Source of the DNA: Klebsiella terrigena
GTDB lineage: Bacteria; Pseudomonadota; Gammaproteobacteria; Enterobacterales; Enterobacteriaceae
Direction of reading: 5' to 3'
Assembly: GCF_006539725.1 (NCBI RefSeq)
Contig: NZ_BJNO01000013.1
Span: 62,001 to 126,000 of the forward strand
DNA length: 64,000 nt
Part shown: one piece after another, positions 9,400 through 21,642 of the stretch
Layout of the letters: each line of letters begins with the position of its first letter
How positions within the stretch are numbered: position 1 is the stretch's first letter
Notes under the pieces: model-generated
What the model was told of the DNA's origin: nothing
What the model saw: only the letters and a program-made list of their open reading frames with translations
Databases searched by the model: none
Program-made: the position numbers and the translations under genes

Positions 9400-10395
9400 T
9401 TAGCGCGATGCTTGTTTGTGTTGGTAGTACTCCGCCAACGTCATCCCTTTGACCTGCGGCGCCAGCCAGCTGAAGAAGCTTTCGAGGTCCGCATACAAAC
9501 GTTCGATATCCTGCTCGTTTTTAAACGTCGGGCTGCCGCCGGGCATGTACTCAGAAGAGTGGAGCATATATTCGACGTAGTCGCTGCCCTGAGTCAACGT
9601 TTGTTCGACGACCTTTTTCATCGTCTCAACGTTACCGCCCATCGGCCGCAGCCAGTGAACCGACGGCGAGCGCACCTTGCCTCGCAGGCGGTCATAGCCC
9701 TGCTTAATGCCGTTCATCAGGGCGCTGTGTTTGTACTGGATGCTCATCGGCACCTCCAGCAGCGAAGAGCGTCCTTCCCGGCTGATGTCGTTCTCGTCGA
9801 GGAAATAGGCGTGCTGCGGGAAGCGACGATAATCGGTGCCGCCATCGCCCTGCGGGGCGCCTTTCGCCGTTTTCCAGTTGACCCGGGGCGTCACCGAACA
9901 GTCGACCTGATAGCCATGCTCCACCAGCAGGCGCGCATAGCGCTCATCAAACGCCCAGCGTCCGGCGCGATGGCTGACCATTTTGGTCTGGAAGGTCTCT
10001 TCCAGCAGGCGGGTCATATAGGCGACCTTTTCACGCATCGCCGCATCGCTGTATTCGATAAGATAGGGCTTATATCGCCAGTCATCGGCGGTCAGCGGGT
10101 CGGTCGGCGGGCTGTTCCAGGCATGCAGGTGCATGCCGATTTCGGCGGTGCCGCGGGCAATCACATCTTTAGCGAATTCGATATAGAATGGATCTATCGC
10201 CATCTCGTAGTTGGTTAAATAGACCGGTTTAAAACCATACTTTTCGCAAAGCTGCTGAAAACGCGGTAAATAACGCGCATTCTCAGTGGTGATGCTGTCA
10301 TGTTTTTGCCAGAGGTTATCACCCTCGGTATCAATCGTGATGAGAAATGCGGGATTGTGCACGAAAACGTCCTCAGACCATACGTATCGGGTCAT
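9400..10395 (-). CDS. wabN: Polysaccharide deacetylase-like protein, probable WabN core GlcNAc deacetylase
   Basis: In Klebsiella, WabN removes the acetyl group from the core GlcNAc added by WabH. This protein has a carbohydrate-esterase-like NodB layout: TIDTEGD near the N-terminus (metal-binding Asp), then GMHLHAWN (histidines) and SHRAGRWAFD. The presence of wabH-like and wabG-like genes next door supports the name. The ATG at 10395 is used here. An upstream TTG at 10422 with an AGGGG sequence ahead of it is an alternative giving 340 residues. It is transcribed divergently from waaQ and together with the following GT9 gene. Confidence 0.72.
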   Translation of the reverse strand: MTRYVWSEDVFVHNPAFLITIDTEGDNLWQKHDSITTENARYLPRFQQLCEKYGFKPVYLTNYEMAIDPFYIEFAKDVIARGTAEIGMHLHAWNSPPTDPLTADDWRYKPYLIEYSDAAMREKVAYMTRLLEETFQTKMVSHRAGRWAFDERYARLLVEHGYQVDCSVTPRVNWKTAKGAPQGDGGTDYRRFPQHAYFLDENDISREGRSSLLEVPMSIQYKHSALMNGIKQGYDRLRGKVRSPSVHWLRPMGGNVETMKKVVEQTLTQGSDYVEYMLHSSEYMPGGSPTFKNEQDIERLYADLESFFSWLAPQVKGMTLAEYYQHKQASR

Positions 10396-10473
10396 GGTAG
10401 AGCAAGACAACGCTTCTCTCAATCTATCTGATCCCCTAGAATCGGAACCCTGATACTGAATGAAGAACAGAGA

Positions 10474-11550
10474 ATGACGCCTGAAACCCGCTCTCCCGGT
10501 GCCGTGAACCCGGCGCGCATCCTGGTCATCAAGCTACGCCATCATGGCGATATGCTGCTGATCACGCCGCTCGTTCACGCCCTCAAACGGCAGTATCCCG
10601 CGGCCAGCGTTGATGTGCTGCTTTATGAAGAGACCCGGGATATGCTCGCGGCGAACGCGGATGTTAACCAGATTTACGCGATTGACCGCCGCTGGAAAAA
10701 GCAGGGAACCGGCCACCAGCTCAAAATGGAGCTGCGGCTGATCCGCACGCTTCGCCAGCAGCGCTACGACATGGTGCTCAACCTTGCCGATCAGTGGCCG
10801 AGCGCCATTATTACCCGCTTAACCGGCGCCGCCACGCGCATCGGCTTTGATTTCCCGAAACGCCGCCATCCGGCCTGGCGCTTCTGCCATACCGCCCTGG
10901 CCTCCACCCAGCAGCATCAAAGCATGCATACGGTGGAGCAGAACCTCTCCATTCTGGCCCCTCTCGGCCTGGCCGTTAACGACGCTCCGGCGCGCATGGG
11001 CTACAGCGAACAGGACTGGGAGAGCAGCCGCGCGCTGCTGCCGGCGGGGTTTGAGGGTAACTATATCGTCATTCAACCCACCTCCCGCTGGTTCTTTAAA
11101 TGCTGGCGGGAAGAGCGGATGAGCGCGCTGATTAACGCGCTGTCGGCGGCGGGGCATGCCGTGGTGCTAACGTCGGGGCCCGATGAGAAAGAGAAGCGCA
11201 TGGTAGAGACCATTATCGCCGGCTGCCCGGACGCCCGCCTGCACTCTCTTGCTGGTCAGCTGAGCCTGCGTCAGCTGGCGGCGGTCATCGGCCACGCCCG
11301 ATTATTTGTCGGCGTTGATTCTGTACCCATGCATATGGCTGCCGCCCTCGGCACGCCGCTGGTGGCGCTGTTCGGCCCGTCAAAGCTGACCTTCTGGCGC
11401 CCGTGGCAGGCGAAGGGTGAAGTCATCTGGGCCGGAGATTTTGGCCCTCTGCCCGACCCTGACGACATTGATACCGGTACAGAAGAGCGCTATCTCGATT
11501 TAATTCCCGCCGACGTGGTGATTGCGGCGGCTAAAAAGGTGCTGGCATGA
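10474..11550 (+). CDS. waaQ: LPS heptosyltransferase III
   Basis: Adds the branch heptose (HepIII) to HepII of the inner core. The 358-residue GT9 protein has ILVIKLRHHGDMLLITPLVHALKRQYP at the N-terminus (Asp in HHGDML) and FVGVDSVPMHMAAALGTPLVALFGPS at the C-terminus, both typical of WaaQ. It is first gene of a second plus-strand operon. Its stop overlaps the wabG start by 4 bases (ATGA). Confidence 0.93.
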   Translation: MTPETRSPGAVNPARILVIKLRHHGDMLLITPLVHALKRQYPAASVDVLLYEETRDMLAANADVNQIYAIDRRWKKQGTGHQLKMELRLIRTLRQQRYDMVLNLADQWPSAIITRLTGAATRIGFDFPKRRHPAWRFCHTALASTQQHQSMHTVEQNLSILAPLGLAVNDAPARMGYSEQDWESSRALLPAGFEGNYIVIQPTSRWFFKCWREERMSALINALSAAGHAVVLTSGPDEKEKRMVETIIAGCPDARLHSLAGQLSLRQLAAVIGHARLFVGVDSVPMHMAAALGTPLVALFGPSKLTFWRPWQAKGEVIWAGDFGPLPDPDDIDTGTEERYLDLIPADVVIAAAKKVLA

Positions 11551-12674
11551 GCAAATTCAGGCTCGCCCTGGTGCGACAGAAATATCGCCCCGACGGCGGC
11601 GCGGAGCGTTTCGTTTCCCGCGCGCTGGAGGCCCTCGATAGCAGTAATCTTGAGCTGAACGTCATCACCCGCGAATGGCAGGGGCCGGTGAAGCCCGAGT
11701 GGAATATTCGCATCTGCAACCCGCGCAAATGGGGACGCATCAGCCGTGAACGCGGCTTTGCCGACGCCGCACGCCGGCTGTGGCAGGCCGAAAATTTCGA
11801 CCTGGTTCAGAGCCATGAGCGTATTCCGGGCTGCGATCTGTATCGTGCCGGCGACGGCGTCCATCGCCGCTGGCTGGAGCAGCGCTCGCGCATACTGCCC
11901 GGCTGGAAAAGCCGCCTGCTGTTTGCCGATCGCTACCACCGCTACGTCATGCAGGCTGAACGCGAGATGTATCACGACCCGCACCTGCGCGGAGTCATCT
12001 GCAACGCGGAGATGATTAAACAGGAAATTATTGCAGACTTCGGCCTGCCGGCGGAGAAGATCCGCGTTATCTACAACGCGATTGATAACCAGCGCTTCCT
12101 GCCGCCAACGGAAGAAGCCTTTATCACGCTGCGTGACCAATGGAACCTACCGCGCCAGGCAACCTGCCTGATCTACGTGGGCTCCGGCTTTGAACGCAAG
12201 GGGCTGGAGGCGGCGATCCGCGCCATCGCCCCCACCGACCGCTACCTGCTGGTGGTGGGCAAGGATAAAGACCAGAGCCGCTATCAGGCGCTGGCTAAAA
12301 CGCTGAACTGCGGGGAGCGGGTACGCTTCTTCGGCATGCAGTCAGAAACTCTGCCCTTCTACCAGATGGCCGACGGGCTGCTGCTGCCCACGCTGTACGA
12401 TCCGTTCCCTAACGTTATCCTTGAAGCGATGGCCTGCGGCCTGCCGGTGATTACCACCACCGGCTGCGGCGGATCGGAGTTTATTATTGAGGGCAGCAAC
12501 GGTTTCGTTTGCGACGCGCTGGATATTTCGGCGCTGCAGCAGGCGGTGGCCGCGCTCCCGGCCCGCGCACTTGGTTCTGCGGAAGGCGGCCGGGCGCGCG
12601 AACGCATTATGACCTGCACCAGCGAGCGGCTCTCAGCGCAGCTGCTCTCTTTCTATCAGGACCTGGTAAAATAG
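11547..12674 (+). CDS. wabG: Core glycosyltransferase, GT4, WabG-like
   Basis: In Klebsiella, WabG transfers galacturonic acid to HepII, a step needed for the outer core and for capsule attachment. The 375-residue protein is WaaG-like: RQKYRPDGGAERFVSRAL near the N-terminus is the acceptor-side glycine loop, and LYDPFPNVILEAMACGLPV carries the C-terminal GT4 glutamate motif for nucleotide-sugar binding. The neighbours (waaQ before, wabH after) match the Klebsiella arrangement. E. coli WaaG, a glucosyltransferase, is the nearest alternative, so the sugar is inferred from context. Confidence 0.82.
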   Translation: MSKFRLALVRQKYRPDGGAERFVSRALEALDSSNLELNVITREWQGPVKPEWNIRICNPRKWGRISRERGFADAARRLWQAENFDLVQSHERIPGCDLYRAGDGVHRRWLEQRSRILPGWKSRLLFADRYHRYVMQAEREMYHDPHLRGVICNAEMIKQEIIADFGLPAEKIRVIYNAIDNQRFLPPTEEAFITLRDQWNLPRQATCLIYVGSGFERKGLEAAIRAIAPTDRYLLVVGKDKDQSRYQALAKTLNCGERVRFFGMQSETLPFYQMADGLLLPTLYDPFPNVILEAMACGLPVITTTGCGGSEFIIEGSNGFVCDALDISALQQAVAALPARALGSAEGGRARERIMTCTSERLSAQLLSFYQDLVK

Positions 12675-12676
12675 CT

Positions 12677-13771
12677 ATGCGCATACTGTTTGTCATCGAC
12701 GGCCTGCCCGGCGGCGGAGCGGAAAAAGTGGTGCTCACGCTGGCGGAACATTTTTTGCGCCAGGGAGAGCGCGTCTCGCTGTTTTCACTGCGCGACGTTT
12801 GCGACTACCCGCTGCCTGAAGGGCTGGATTACCGCGTGATTAGCGACCACTGCCGAAAGCCGTGGCGCAAGCTGACCGAGCTGTCGCGCCGCGCGGGCCA
12901 GCTTGATGCGGCCATCGCCGAGTCTGAGCAGCAGGGCAATTTCGATCTGGTGCTCTCCAATCTGCATAAAACCGACCGCATCGTCGCCCGCAGCCGCGCG
13001 CTCGCGCAGCGTAACGTCTGGTTCTGCCTGCACGGCGTCTTCTCTACCTCCTATCTTGGCCACCGTACCGGCTTCGATCGCTGGATGAAGCAGCAGAAAA
13101 TCAAGCGAGTCTATCAGGGACGCAACGTGGTGACCGTCTCCGATGCGGTCGGCGAGGATCTGGTTAGCCAGTTCGCCATTCGCCCGGCGCAGCTGAAAAC
13201 GATTTATAATCCGTTTGATATCGCCGCCCTGCGGGCCGGCGCGGAGCTACCGGGCGAGCAGCCTGCCGGGGACTATATTATCCACGTCGGGCGTTTTCAC
13301 CCCGGCAAGCGCCACGATCGGCTGATTGAGGCCTATGCCCAAAGCGGTATCCAGGCGCCGCTGGTGCTGCTGGGACAGGGCAAGCCGGAGCAGGAGCAGC
13401 GCCTGCGCCAGCTGGCAGAGCGGCTGCAGGTCGGCGATCGCGTGCTGTTTAAAGGCTTCCATAAAAACCCGCTGCCGTGGATTAAACACGCCAGGATGCT
13501 GGTGCTCAGCTCGGATAGCGAAGGCTTTGGCAACGTTATCGTAGAGGCGCTGCTGCTGAACACGCCGGTTGCCAGCACCCGCTGCCCGGGCGGCGTGACG
13601 GAGATCCTTACCGGCGAATTAGCCCGCGGCCTTGCCGATCTCAACGGCCCGGCGCTGGCTCAGACGATGCAAAGCATTTACCATAACCCGCCTGTCATCG
13701 AACAATCCGCGCTGGAAAAGTTCAGCGTCGATACGATTTGTCAGCAGTACCGTCAGCTGCGCCGTGCCTGA
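12677..13771 (+). CDS. wabH: Core glycosyltransferase, GT4, WabH-like
   Basis: WabH of Klebsiella adds GlcNAc to the outer-core GalA, which WabN then deacetylates. The 364-residue GT4 protein starts at the ATG 12677 (MRILFVIDGLPGGGAEKVVLTL), 2 bases after the wabG stop. The N-terminal GGGAEK loop and the C-terminal SSDSEGFGNVIVEALLLNTPV motif are intact. Longer in-frame extensions upstream lie inside wabG and are not used. Function is inferred from family and synteny. Confidence 0.8.
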   Translation: MRILFVIDGLPGGGAEKVVLTLAEHFLRQGERVSLFSLRDVCDYPLPEGLDYRVISDHCRKPWRKLTELSRRAGQLDAAIAESEQQGNFDLVLSNLHKTDRIVARSRALAQRNVWFCLHGVFSTSYLGHRTGFDRWMKQQKIKRVYQGRNVVTVSDAVGEDLVSQFAIRPAQLKTIYNPFDIAALRAGAELPGEQPAGDYIIHVGRFHPGKRHDRLIEAYAQSGIQAPLVLLGQGKPEQEQRLRQLAERLQVGDRVLFKGFHKNPLPWIKHARMLVLSSDSEGFGNVIVEALLLNTPVASTRCPGGVTEILTGELARGLADLNGPALAQTMQSIYHNPPVIEQSALEKFSVDTICQQYRQLRRA

Positions 13772-13801
13772 CGCCGTTATTTAACCAGGATCGAACGATT
13801 T

Positions 13802-14791
13802 ATGAGTCAAACGCCTTTACTGAGCATCGTGGCCGCCGTCTACAACGGCGAAAAATTCCTTGCGCAGTTCTTTGAATGCCTTGAGCAACAGCAGCTGGAA
13901 AGCTATGAACTGATTCTGGTGAACGACGGCTCGACGGACGGCAGCCTCGCGGTTATCGATGCGTGGAAAGCGCGGCTACAAAACGTCAGGGTGCTGGAGC
14001 AGGAAAACCAGGGCGTCTCGGTCGCGCGCAACACCGGCCTGGCGGTAGCCAGCGGTAAATACCTGGCCTTCCCGGATATCGACGATAAGCTCTATCCCGG
14101 CATGTACCGCACGCTGCTGGCGATGGCGGAGCAGGGCAATCTCGATGTCGCCACCTGCAACGGCCGCTACGTCTACGAGAGCAAAAATGATATCCACCCG
14201 ATCCTTCCTCCGGATCGGCTGCCGTCTACCGGCGTGCTGCCGGGCCACGTATGGCTAAAACAGGCGCTGGATTCGCGTAAGTTCCTGCATGTGACCTGGC
14301 TGAACATCTATCGCCGCGAATTTATCATGCAGCATCGTTTTCACTTCGAGCCGGGCCTACGCCATCAGGATATTCCCTGGACCACCGAGGCGCTGCTGGC
14401 GGCCGAGCGCGTGCAGTACACCAGCGAGCAGTTTTACGATTACTATATCCATTCAGAATCGGTATCGCACAAGCCGGATAACGACGACACGCTGATGCGG
14501 TCTGCCCGCCACTACATGAAGATTCTGGAGATGCTCGACGCCATTAACCAACGCTATCCGGATAAGGTGCGCCATATTTCCGCCTGCCGCTGGCAGATTG
14601 CGAAAGAGGGGCTGGGAATTATTCATACCTTCGATAGCATGAAAGATGAATCAAAAAAGCATATTATCATTAAAGAGTTCTTCGACCGCGGCATCTGGCA
14701 CCTGATCTGGAAAAATGCCAGAACGTTCCGCTTACGCTGGCGCCTTGGGCGGCGCTACCTGCGTATTAAGCGCTATCGCAACGCGGCCTGA
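13802..14791 (+). CDS. waaH: Family 2 glycosyltransferase, WaaH (YibD)-like
   Basis: A 329-residue GT2 protein whose pattern follows E. coli WaaH/YibD, a glucuronic-acid transferase acting on the core heptose. Shared segments are VNDGSTDGSL (nucleotide loop), NQGVSVARNTGL, the DIDD metal motif (FPDIDDKLYP), LPSTGVLPGHVWLKQAL and GLRHQDIPWTTEALL. The C-terminal tail is rich in Arg and aromatic residues (WRLGRRYLRIKRYR), consistent with membrane association. It corresponds in position to the gene often left unnamed (orf10) in the Klebsiella waa cluster. The donor sugar here is not proven. Confidence 0.78.
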   Translation: MSQTPLLSIVAAVYNGEKFLAQFFECLEQQQLESYELILVNDGSTDGSLAVIDAWKARLQNVRVLEQENQGVSVARNTGLAVASGKYLAFPDIDDKLYPGMYRTLLAMAEQGNLDVATCNGRYVYESKNDIHPILPPDRLPSTGVLPGHVWLKQALDSRKFLHVTWLNIYRREFIMQHRFHFEPGLRHQDIPWTTEALLAAERVQYTSEQFYDYYIHSESVSHKPDNDDTLMRSARHYMKILEMLDAINQRYPDKVRHISACRWQIAKEGLGIIHTFDSMKDESKKHIIIKEFFDRGIWHLIWKNARTFRLRWRLGRRYLRIKRYRNAA

Positions 14792-14882
14792 CGCTGAATC
14801 CCTTTGTTTCCGCCAAAGGGATAGCTTTACATGGGCTAAATGCTTAGAATTTGCCCGCTAAAACATAAAACGGATAAATCGC

Positions 14883-16156
14883 TTGGAATTGCTTTATACC
14901 ACCCTACTCTATCTTATTCAGCCGCTGGTCTGGCTGCGACTGCTGCTGCGCAGCCGTAAGGCACCCGCCTACCGCAAACGCTGGGCTGAACGTTATGGCT
15001 TTTGTCAGAACAAGGTAGCACCGGATGGGATTCTGCTGCATTCCGTTTCCGTGGGTGAGACGCTTGCTGCCATCCCGCTGGTACGCGCCCTGCGCCACCG
15101 TTATCCCTATCTGCCGATCACCGTCACCACCATGACGCCGACCGGCTCCGAGCGCGCGATGTCCGCGTTCGGCAAAGACGTTCACCACGTCTACCTGCCT
15201 TACGACCTCCCCTGCGCGATGAACCGCTTCCTCAACACCGTGCAGCCGAAGCTGGTTATCGTGATGGAAACCGAGCTGTGGCCGAATATGGTCGCCGCTT
15301 TGCACAAGCGTAAAATCCCGCTGGTTATCGCTAACGCCCGCCTCTCCGAGCGCTCGGCGAAGGGCTATGCCAAACTGGGCAAGTTTATGCGCCGCCTGCT
15401 GAGCCGGATTACGCTTATCGCCGCGCAGAATGAAGAAGACGCCAGCCGCTTTATCGCCCTCGGGCTGAAGCGCAACCAGCTGGCGGTCACCGGCAGCCTG
15501 AAGTTTGATATTTCCGTTACGCCGGAGCTGGCCGCACGCGCCATCACCCTGCGCCGCCAGTGGGCGCCGCACCGCCAGGTGTGGATCGCCACCAGCACCC
15601 ACGACGGTGAAGAGCAAATCGTCCTGCAGGCGCATAAAAAGCTGCTGGAAACCTTCCCTGACCTGCTGCTGATCCTCGTCCCTCGCCACCCTGAACGCTT
15701 CGGCGACGCGCGGGAGATGGTGCAGAAAGCGGGTATGAGCTTTACCCTGCGCAGCACCGGCGAAATCCCGTCAAATAGCACCCAGGTGGTGATTGGCGAT
15801 ACCATGGGCGAGCTGATGCTGCTGTACGGCATTGCCGATCTCGCCTTTGTCGGCGGCAGCCTGGTCGAGCGCGGCGGTCATAACCCGCTGGAGCCAGCGG
15901 CGCACGCCATCCCGGTCCTGATGGGCCCGCACACCTTCAACTTCAAAGATATTTGCGCCAAGCTGCAGCAGGATGATGGTCTGATCACCGTGACCGACCT
16001 CAATTCACTGGTCACCCAGGTTTCTAACCTGCTGACCGACGAAGATTACCGCCTGTGGTACGGCCGTCACGCGGTGGAAGTCCTGCATCAAAACCAGGGC
16101 GCGCTCTCCCGTCTGCTACAGTTACTGCAACCCTATCTGCCACAGCGGAGCCACTA

Positions 16157-16157
<1 letters not shown>
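14883..16157 (+). CDS. waaA: 3-deoxy-D-manno-octulosonic acid transferase
   Basis: Adds two Kdo residues to lipid IVA, the essential first step of core assembly. The 424-residue GT30 enzyme has an N-terminal membrane anchor ([20 protein letters not shown]) and the catalytic segment [37 protein letters not shown] near the C-terminus is the CMP-Kdo site. The start is a TTG at 14883 (MELLY...), because no ATG is available in the conserved N-terminus. The stop codon overlaps the waaE ATG (TAATG), showing translational coupling. Confidence 0.97.
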
Positions 16158-17406
<1,249 letters not shown>

Positions 17407-17430
17407 TCTTTGCGCTTTCGGGGCGATGCC

Positions 17431-18240
17431 CTACTTCTGACAGTGGCGACAATAAAACGTCGCCCGCTGGGCGTGCTTGCTGGCGATAATCGGCGTACCG
17501 CAGGTACGACAAGGCTCGCCTTTGCGTCCGTATACCTGCAGCTCCTGGGCAAAATATCCCGGCTTACCGTCGCTTTGCAGGAAATCCTTCAGCGTGGTGC
17601 CGCCCTGTTCAATCGAGCGTAGCAGCACGGCTTTAATCACCTTCACCAGCCGCTCGCACTCTTCATGCGATAGCGACGATGCCAGCCGGTCGGGATGGAT
17701 CCCGGCGGAAAACAGCGATTCGCTGGCGTAGATATTGCCGACGCCCACCACCAGCTTGTTATCCATCAGCCAGGGCTTAATGGCGGTTTTCTTTTTCGCG
17801 CACCTCAGCTGCAGGTAAGCGCCGTTGAAATCGTCACTCAGCGGCTCTGGCCCGAGATGCGCCAGCGCAGGATGTCCTTCCAGCTCTTTGGTCCAGAGCC
17901 AGGCGCCAAAGCGTCGAGGATCGGTATAGCGCAGCACCTTGCCGTTGCTCATCACCAGGTCGACATGGTCATGCTTCTCTGCGGGCAACTCTTCGCTCAG
18001 AATGCGCAGGCTTCCTGACATGCCGAGGTGAATGATAATCCAGCCGCCCGGCAGCTCCAGCAGCAGGTATTTAGCGCGTCGACGTACGCTGAGCACCGGC
18101 ACGTCGCTCAGACGGTAGATCTCTTCAGAAACCGGCCAGCGCAGGCGTCCATTGCGGATAGCGGCGTGCAGAATAGTAGCGCCAACCAGATGCGGTTCAA
18201 TCCCGCGTCGGCTGGTTTCCACCTCAGGTAGTTCAGGCAT
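17431..18240 (-). CDS. mutM: Formamidopyrimidine-DNA glycosylase (Fpg)
   Basis: Excises 8-oxoguanine and ring-opened purines and nicks the abasic strand. The 269 residues match E. coli. The mature N-terminus [12 protein letters not shown] supplies the catalytic Pro and Glu, [10 protein letters not shown] holds the conserved Lys, and the C-terminus has a zinc finger with cysteines in CRTCG and CRHCQ. The ATG at 18240 is correct; codons upstream extend past the conserved N-terminal proline and are not coding. It follows rpmB-rpmG on the same strand, but a terminator lies between them. Confidence 0.98.
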   Translation of the reverse strand: MPELPEVETSRRGIEPHLVGATILHAAIRNGRLRWPVSEEIYRLSDVPVLSVRRRAKYLLLELPGGWIIIHLGMSGSLRILSEELPAEKHDHVDLVMSNGKVLRYTDPRRFGAWLWTKELEGHPALAHLGPEPLSDDFNGAYLQLRCAKKKTAIKPWLMDNKLVVGVGNIYASESLFSAGIHPDRLASSLSHEECERLVKVIKAVLLRSIEQGGTTLKDFLQSDGKPGYFAQELQVYGRKGEPCRTCGTPIIASKHAQRATFYCRHCQK

Positions 18241-18292
18241 AGCGTCTCCGGCTGTATTGCAGATGTCTTTATTATGGGGATGGCCAGAAAAC

Positions 18293-18322
18293 AAAAAACC
18301 CCGCCAGGGCGGGGTTTTTTTT
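18293..18322. terminator. Terminator between rpmG and mutM
   Basis: CCCCGCC (18299-18305) pairs with GGCGGGG (18308-18314). A and T runs flank both sides, so on the minus strand it stops transcription just after rpmG. Confidence 0.9.
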
Positions 18323-18337
18323 ACATCGAATCTAAAA

Positions 18338-18508
<171 letters not shown>

Positions 18509-18525
18509 TTATTTCCTCTTAGTAC

Positions 18526-18783
<258 letters not shown>

Positions 18784-19027
18784 TTAGCTCGAGCTTCGTA
18801 TGGGGTATTGGCGCCTCGTCAGGCTTTACAGCCCGGTCATCGCAGTTCTACACGTCATTCTTCATGCCGCCTTGATGCAACCTGAAGAGTGGGTGTCTAA
18901 GTGAACCATCGATTGCCAGGCCCAAATGCCAAACCCGAGATTCTCAAAGGTGGCGTAGTATACGCTGACTCGGCGATGTGCTCAAGTCCCGAACAGACAA
19001 AGATCCCGCAGGATCGCGTGATCGGGG

Positions 19028-19693
19028 CTAAATCCAGCCGCGCTCCGCAAAAGATACGTACGCACCGCGGCCGATAACAAGGTGATCGAGCACGCGTATA
19101 TCCATGAAACCACAACACTTTATCACTCTTTCGGTAATCAACCTGTCGGCCTTACTCGGCTCGGGGCTACCGGATGGATGATTATGTGCCAGGATCACCG
19201 CAGCGGCGTTCACTTTGATGGCTTCGCGTACAATTTCTCGCGGATGCACCTCAACGTGGCTAAGAGTACCAGAAAAAAGCCGGCTATGTTTCAATACCCG
19301 ATTCTGATTATCTAAAAAGATCACCATAAAGATCTCCCGCTCCTCGTCCATCAGCTGGCTTTGCAAAAATTCCCGCGTCATCAGCGGCGTTACCAGAGAA
19401 GGTTCTTCAACTATCCGTCGGCTAAAATAGCGCCGCGCCAGCTCGGCGACGCCTTTTAGCTGGGCGAACTTCGCGAGACCTATGCCGTCGATCTTGTCAA
19501 ACTGCACCTTGTCCGCCGATAGCAGGCCGTATAGCGAGCCAAAGCGTGCGAGCAGGTCGTGCGAAAACGTCATCACGTCCTGCTCGCGGGTGCCGGTACG
19601 TAAAAATAGCGCCAGCAGCTCAACGTCCGACAGCGCTTCGATACCGTAGAGCAGCATTTTTTCCCTTGGCAGCAGGGGTTCCAGTAAGTCCAT
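19028..19693 (-). CDS. radC: RadC/YicR JAB-domain protein
   Basis: A 221-residue member of the RadC family. A helix-hairpin-helix region ([18 protein letters not shown]) precedes a JAB1/MPN-type domain with the HxH...S...D metal pattern in [16 protein letters not shown], ending VSFAERGWI as in E. coli. The biochemical role is not settled; early DNA-repair claims were withdrawn. Start ATG 19693 ([13 protein letters not shown]) agrees with family length; the in-frame stretch up to 19855 runs into the coaBC promoter area and is rejected. Confidence 0.93.
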   Translation of the reverse strand: MDLLEPLLPREKMLLYGIEALSDVELLALFLRTGTREQDVMTFSHDLLARFGSLYGLLSADKVQFDKIDGIGLAKFAQLKGVAELARRYFSRRIVEEPSLVTPLMTREFLQSQLMDEEREIFMVIFLDNQNRVLKHSRLFSGTLSHVEVHPREIVREAIKVNAAAVILAHNHPSGSPEPSKADRLITERVIKCCGFMDIRVLDHLVIGRGAYVSFAERGWI

Positions 19694-19867
19694 CGCAGCC
19701 TCTCTTTTCCAGTGCGCCCCGCATTGTGACATAGCCTTTCGCCGCTTCCGACGGCCGGCTTTTACCCGTGCGTAGCGGCTCGCAAAGTCAATTCCAGGCA
19801 GGCACACGACGCCGACGGGATTGTGGTAAGATGCGCGAATTCTGGTGTACTCCAACAGGAAAAAATC

Positions 19868-21082
19868 ATGATGAGTCTGGCTGGTAAAAAGATCGTTCTC
19901 GGCGTCAGCGGCGGCATCGCTGCCTACAAAACGCCTGAACTGGTACGCCGCCTGCGCGAGCGCGGCGCCGACGTACGGGTCGCCATGACGGAAGCCGCGA
20001 AGGCCTTCATTACGCCACTCAGCCTACAGGCGGTGTCAGGTTATCCGGTTTCCGATAGCCTGCTCGATCCGGCAGCAGAAGCCGCGATGGGCCACATTGA
20101 GCTGGGAAAATGGGCCGACCTGGTTATCCTCGCCCCCGCAACCGCCGATCTGATCGCCCGCGTTGCTGCCGGCATGGCGAACGACCTGGTCTCCACTATC
20201 TGCCTCGCGACGCCGTCTCCAATCGCGGTAGTGCCCGCCATGAACCAGCAGATGTATCGCGCCGCCGCGACGCAGCATAATCTTGAGGTCATCGCCTCAC
20301 GCGGCCTGCTGGTCTGGGGCCCGGACAGCGGAAGCCAGGCCTGTGGCGATATCGGCCCGGGCCGAATGCTGGATCCGCTGACCCTCGTCGATATGGCGGC
20401 CGCGCATTTTTCGCCTGTCAAAGATTTGCAACATCTCAACATCATGATTACCGCGGGCCCCACCCGCGAGCCGCTGGATCCGGTACGCTATATCAGCAAT
20501 CAAAGCTCCGGTAAGATGGGCTTCGCTATCGCTGCCGCTGCGGCAAAGCGCGGCGCCAACGTCACGCTGGTCAGCGGCCCGGTTTCGCTACCGACGCCGC
20601 CTTTCGTGCAGCGGGTTGACGTCACCACCGCGTTGGAAATGCAGGCCGCGGTCGACAGCGGCGTTCGGCAGCAGCATATTTTTATTGGCTGTGCGGCCGT
20701 CGCCGACTACCGCGCCATCAGCGTTGCTGAGAAAAAAATCAAAAAGCAAGATGATGAATTAACAATAAAAATGATCAAAAACCCGGATATCGTTGCCGGG
20801 GTCGCTGCGCTAACGGATAGCCGACCTTACGTCGTTGGGTTTGCCGCCGAAACGAATAATGTGGAAGAATACGCGAGGCAAAAACGCGACCGCAAAAATC
20901 TTGATCTGATCTGCGCCAATGATGTATCTAAGCCAAATCAGGGATTTAACAGCGACAGCAACGCATTACACCTTTTCTGGCAGGATGGAGATAAGCGCTT
21001 GCCACACGAGCGCAAGGAACTCCTGGGCCAATTATTACTCGACGAGATCGTGACCCGTTATGATGAAAAAAATCGACGTTAA
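19868..21082 (+). CDS. coaBC: Bifunctional phosphopantothenoylcysteine synthetase/decarboxylase
   Basis: Couples cysteine to phosphopantothenate (CoaB, CTP-dependent) and decarboxylates the product (CoaC, FMN-dependent). The N-terminal flavoprotein half has the [16 protein letters not shown] motif, PAMNQQMY and the active-site Cys in [13 protein letters not shown]. The C-terminal half has [19 protein letters not shown] and the KIKKQ lysine loop. The ATG at 19868 follows AGGAAAAA; a second ATG is three bases on. Two residues shorter than E. coli in the KIKKQ loop. dut starts inside its last 23 bases. Confidence 0.97.
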   Translation: MMSLAGKKIVLGVSGGIAAYKTPELVRRLRERGADVRVAMTEAAKAFITPLSLQAVSGYPVSDSLLDPAAEAAMGHIELGKWADLVILAPATADLIARVAAGMANDLVSTICLATPSPIAVVPAMNQQMYRAAATQHNLEVIASRGLLVWGPDSGSQACGDIGPGRMLDPLTLVDMAAAHFSPVKDLQHLNIMITAGPTREPLDPVRYISNQSSGKMGFAIAAAAAKRGANVTLVSGPVSLPTPPFVQRVDVTTALEMQAAVDSGVRQQHIFIGCAAVADYRAISVAEKKIKKQDDELTIKMIKNPDIVAGVAALTDSRPYVVGFAAETNNVEEYARQKRDRKNLDLICANDVSKPNQGFNSDSNALHLFWQDGDKRLPHERKELLGQLLLDEIVTRYDEKNRR

Positions 21083-21518
21083 GCTTCTGGACCCGCGCGT
21101 TGGCAAGGAGTTTCCGCTGCCAACCTATGCCACCTCCGGTTCTGCCGGACTTGACCTGCGGGCCTGTCTCGACGCCGCCGTAGAGCTTGCGCCGGGCGCA
21201 ACCACCCTGCTGCCAACCGGCCTGGCTATTCATATCGCCGATCCCTCGCTGGCGGCGGTCATCCTGCCGCGCTCCGGACTGGGCCATAAGCACGGCATCG
21301 TGCTGGGCAACCTGGTCGGCCTTATCGATTCCGACTATCAGGGGCAGCTGATGGTTTCCGTCTGGAACCGCGGCCAGCAGAGCTTTACTATTGAACCCGG
21401 CGAGCGCATTGCTCAAATGGTATTTGTACCCGTCGTACAGGCGGAATTTAACCTGGTGGAAGATTTTGACACCACCGAACGTGGCGAAGGTGGCTTTGGT
21501 CACTCAGGGCGCGCATAG
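21060..21518 (+). CDS. dut: dUTP pyrophosphatase
   Basis: Hydrolyses dUTP to dUMP, keeping uracil out of DNA and supplying dTMP synthesis. The 152-residue trimeric enzyme has all five motifs: [17 protein letters not shown], the catalytic Asp in [23 protein letters not shown] and the C-terminal [10 protein letters not shown] arm. Either of two adjacent ATG codons (21060 or 21063) may be used. It overlaps the end of coaBC, so the two are translationally linked. Confidence 0.98.
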   Translation: MMKKIDVKLLDPRVGKEFPLPTYATSGSAGLDLRACLDAAVELAPGATTLLPTGLAIHIADPSLAAVILPRSGLGHKHGIVLGNLVGLIDSDYQGQLMVSVWNRGQQSFTIEPGERIAQMVFVPVVQAEFNLVEDFDTTERGEGGFGHSGRA

Positions 21519-21642
21519 GCCGTCCACACAAAACCCGCATTCCAAAGCGCAATAATGCAATAACATCGCCGCAAATGACCGTTTGCGGCCGCTTTGTGGA
21601 TGTCTGCCTGACAAGTGCTTATTTTCAGGGGTATTTTAAAAC

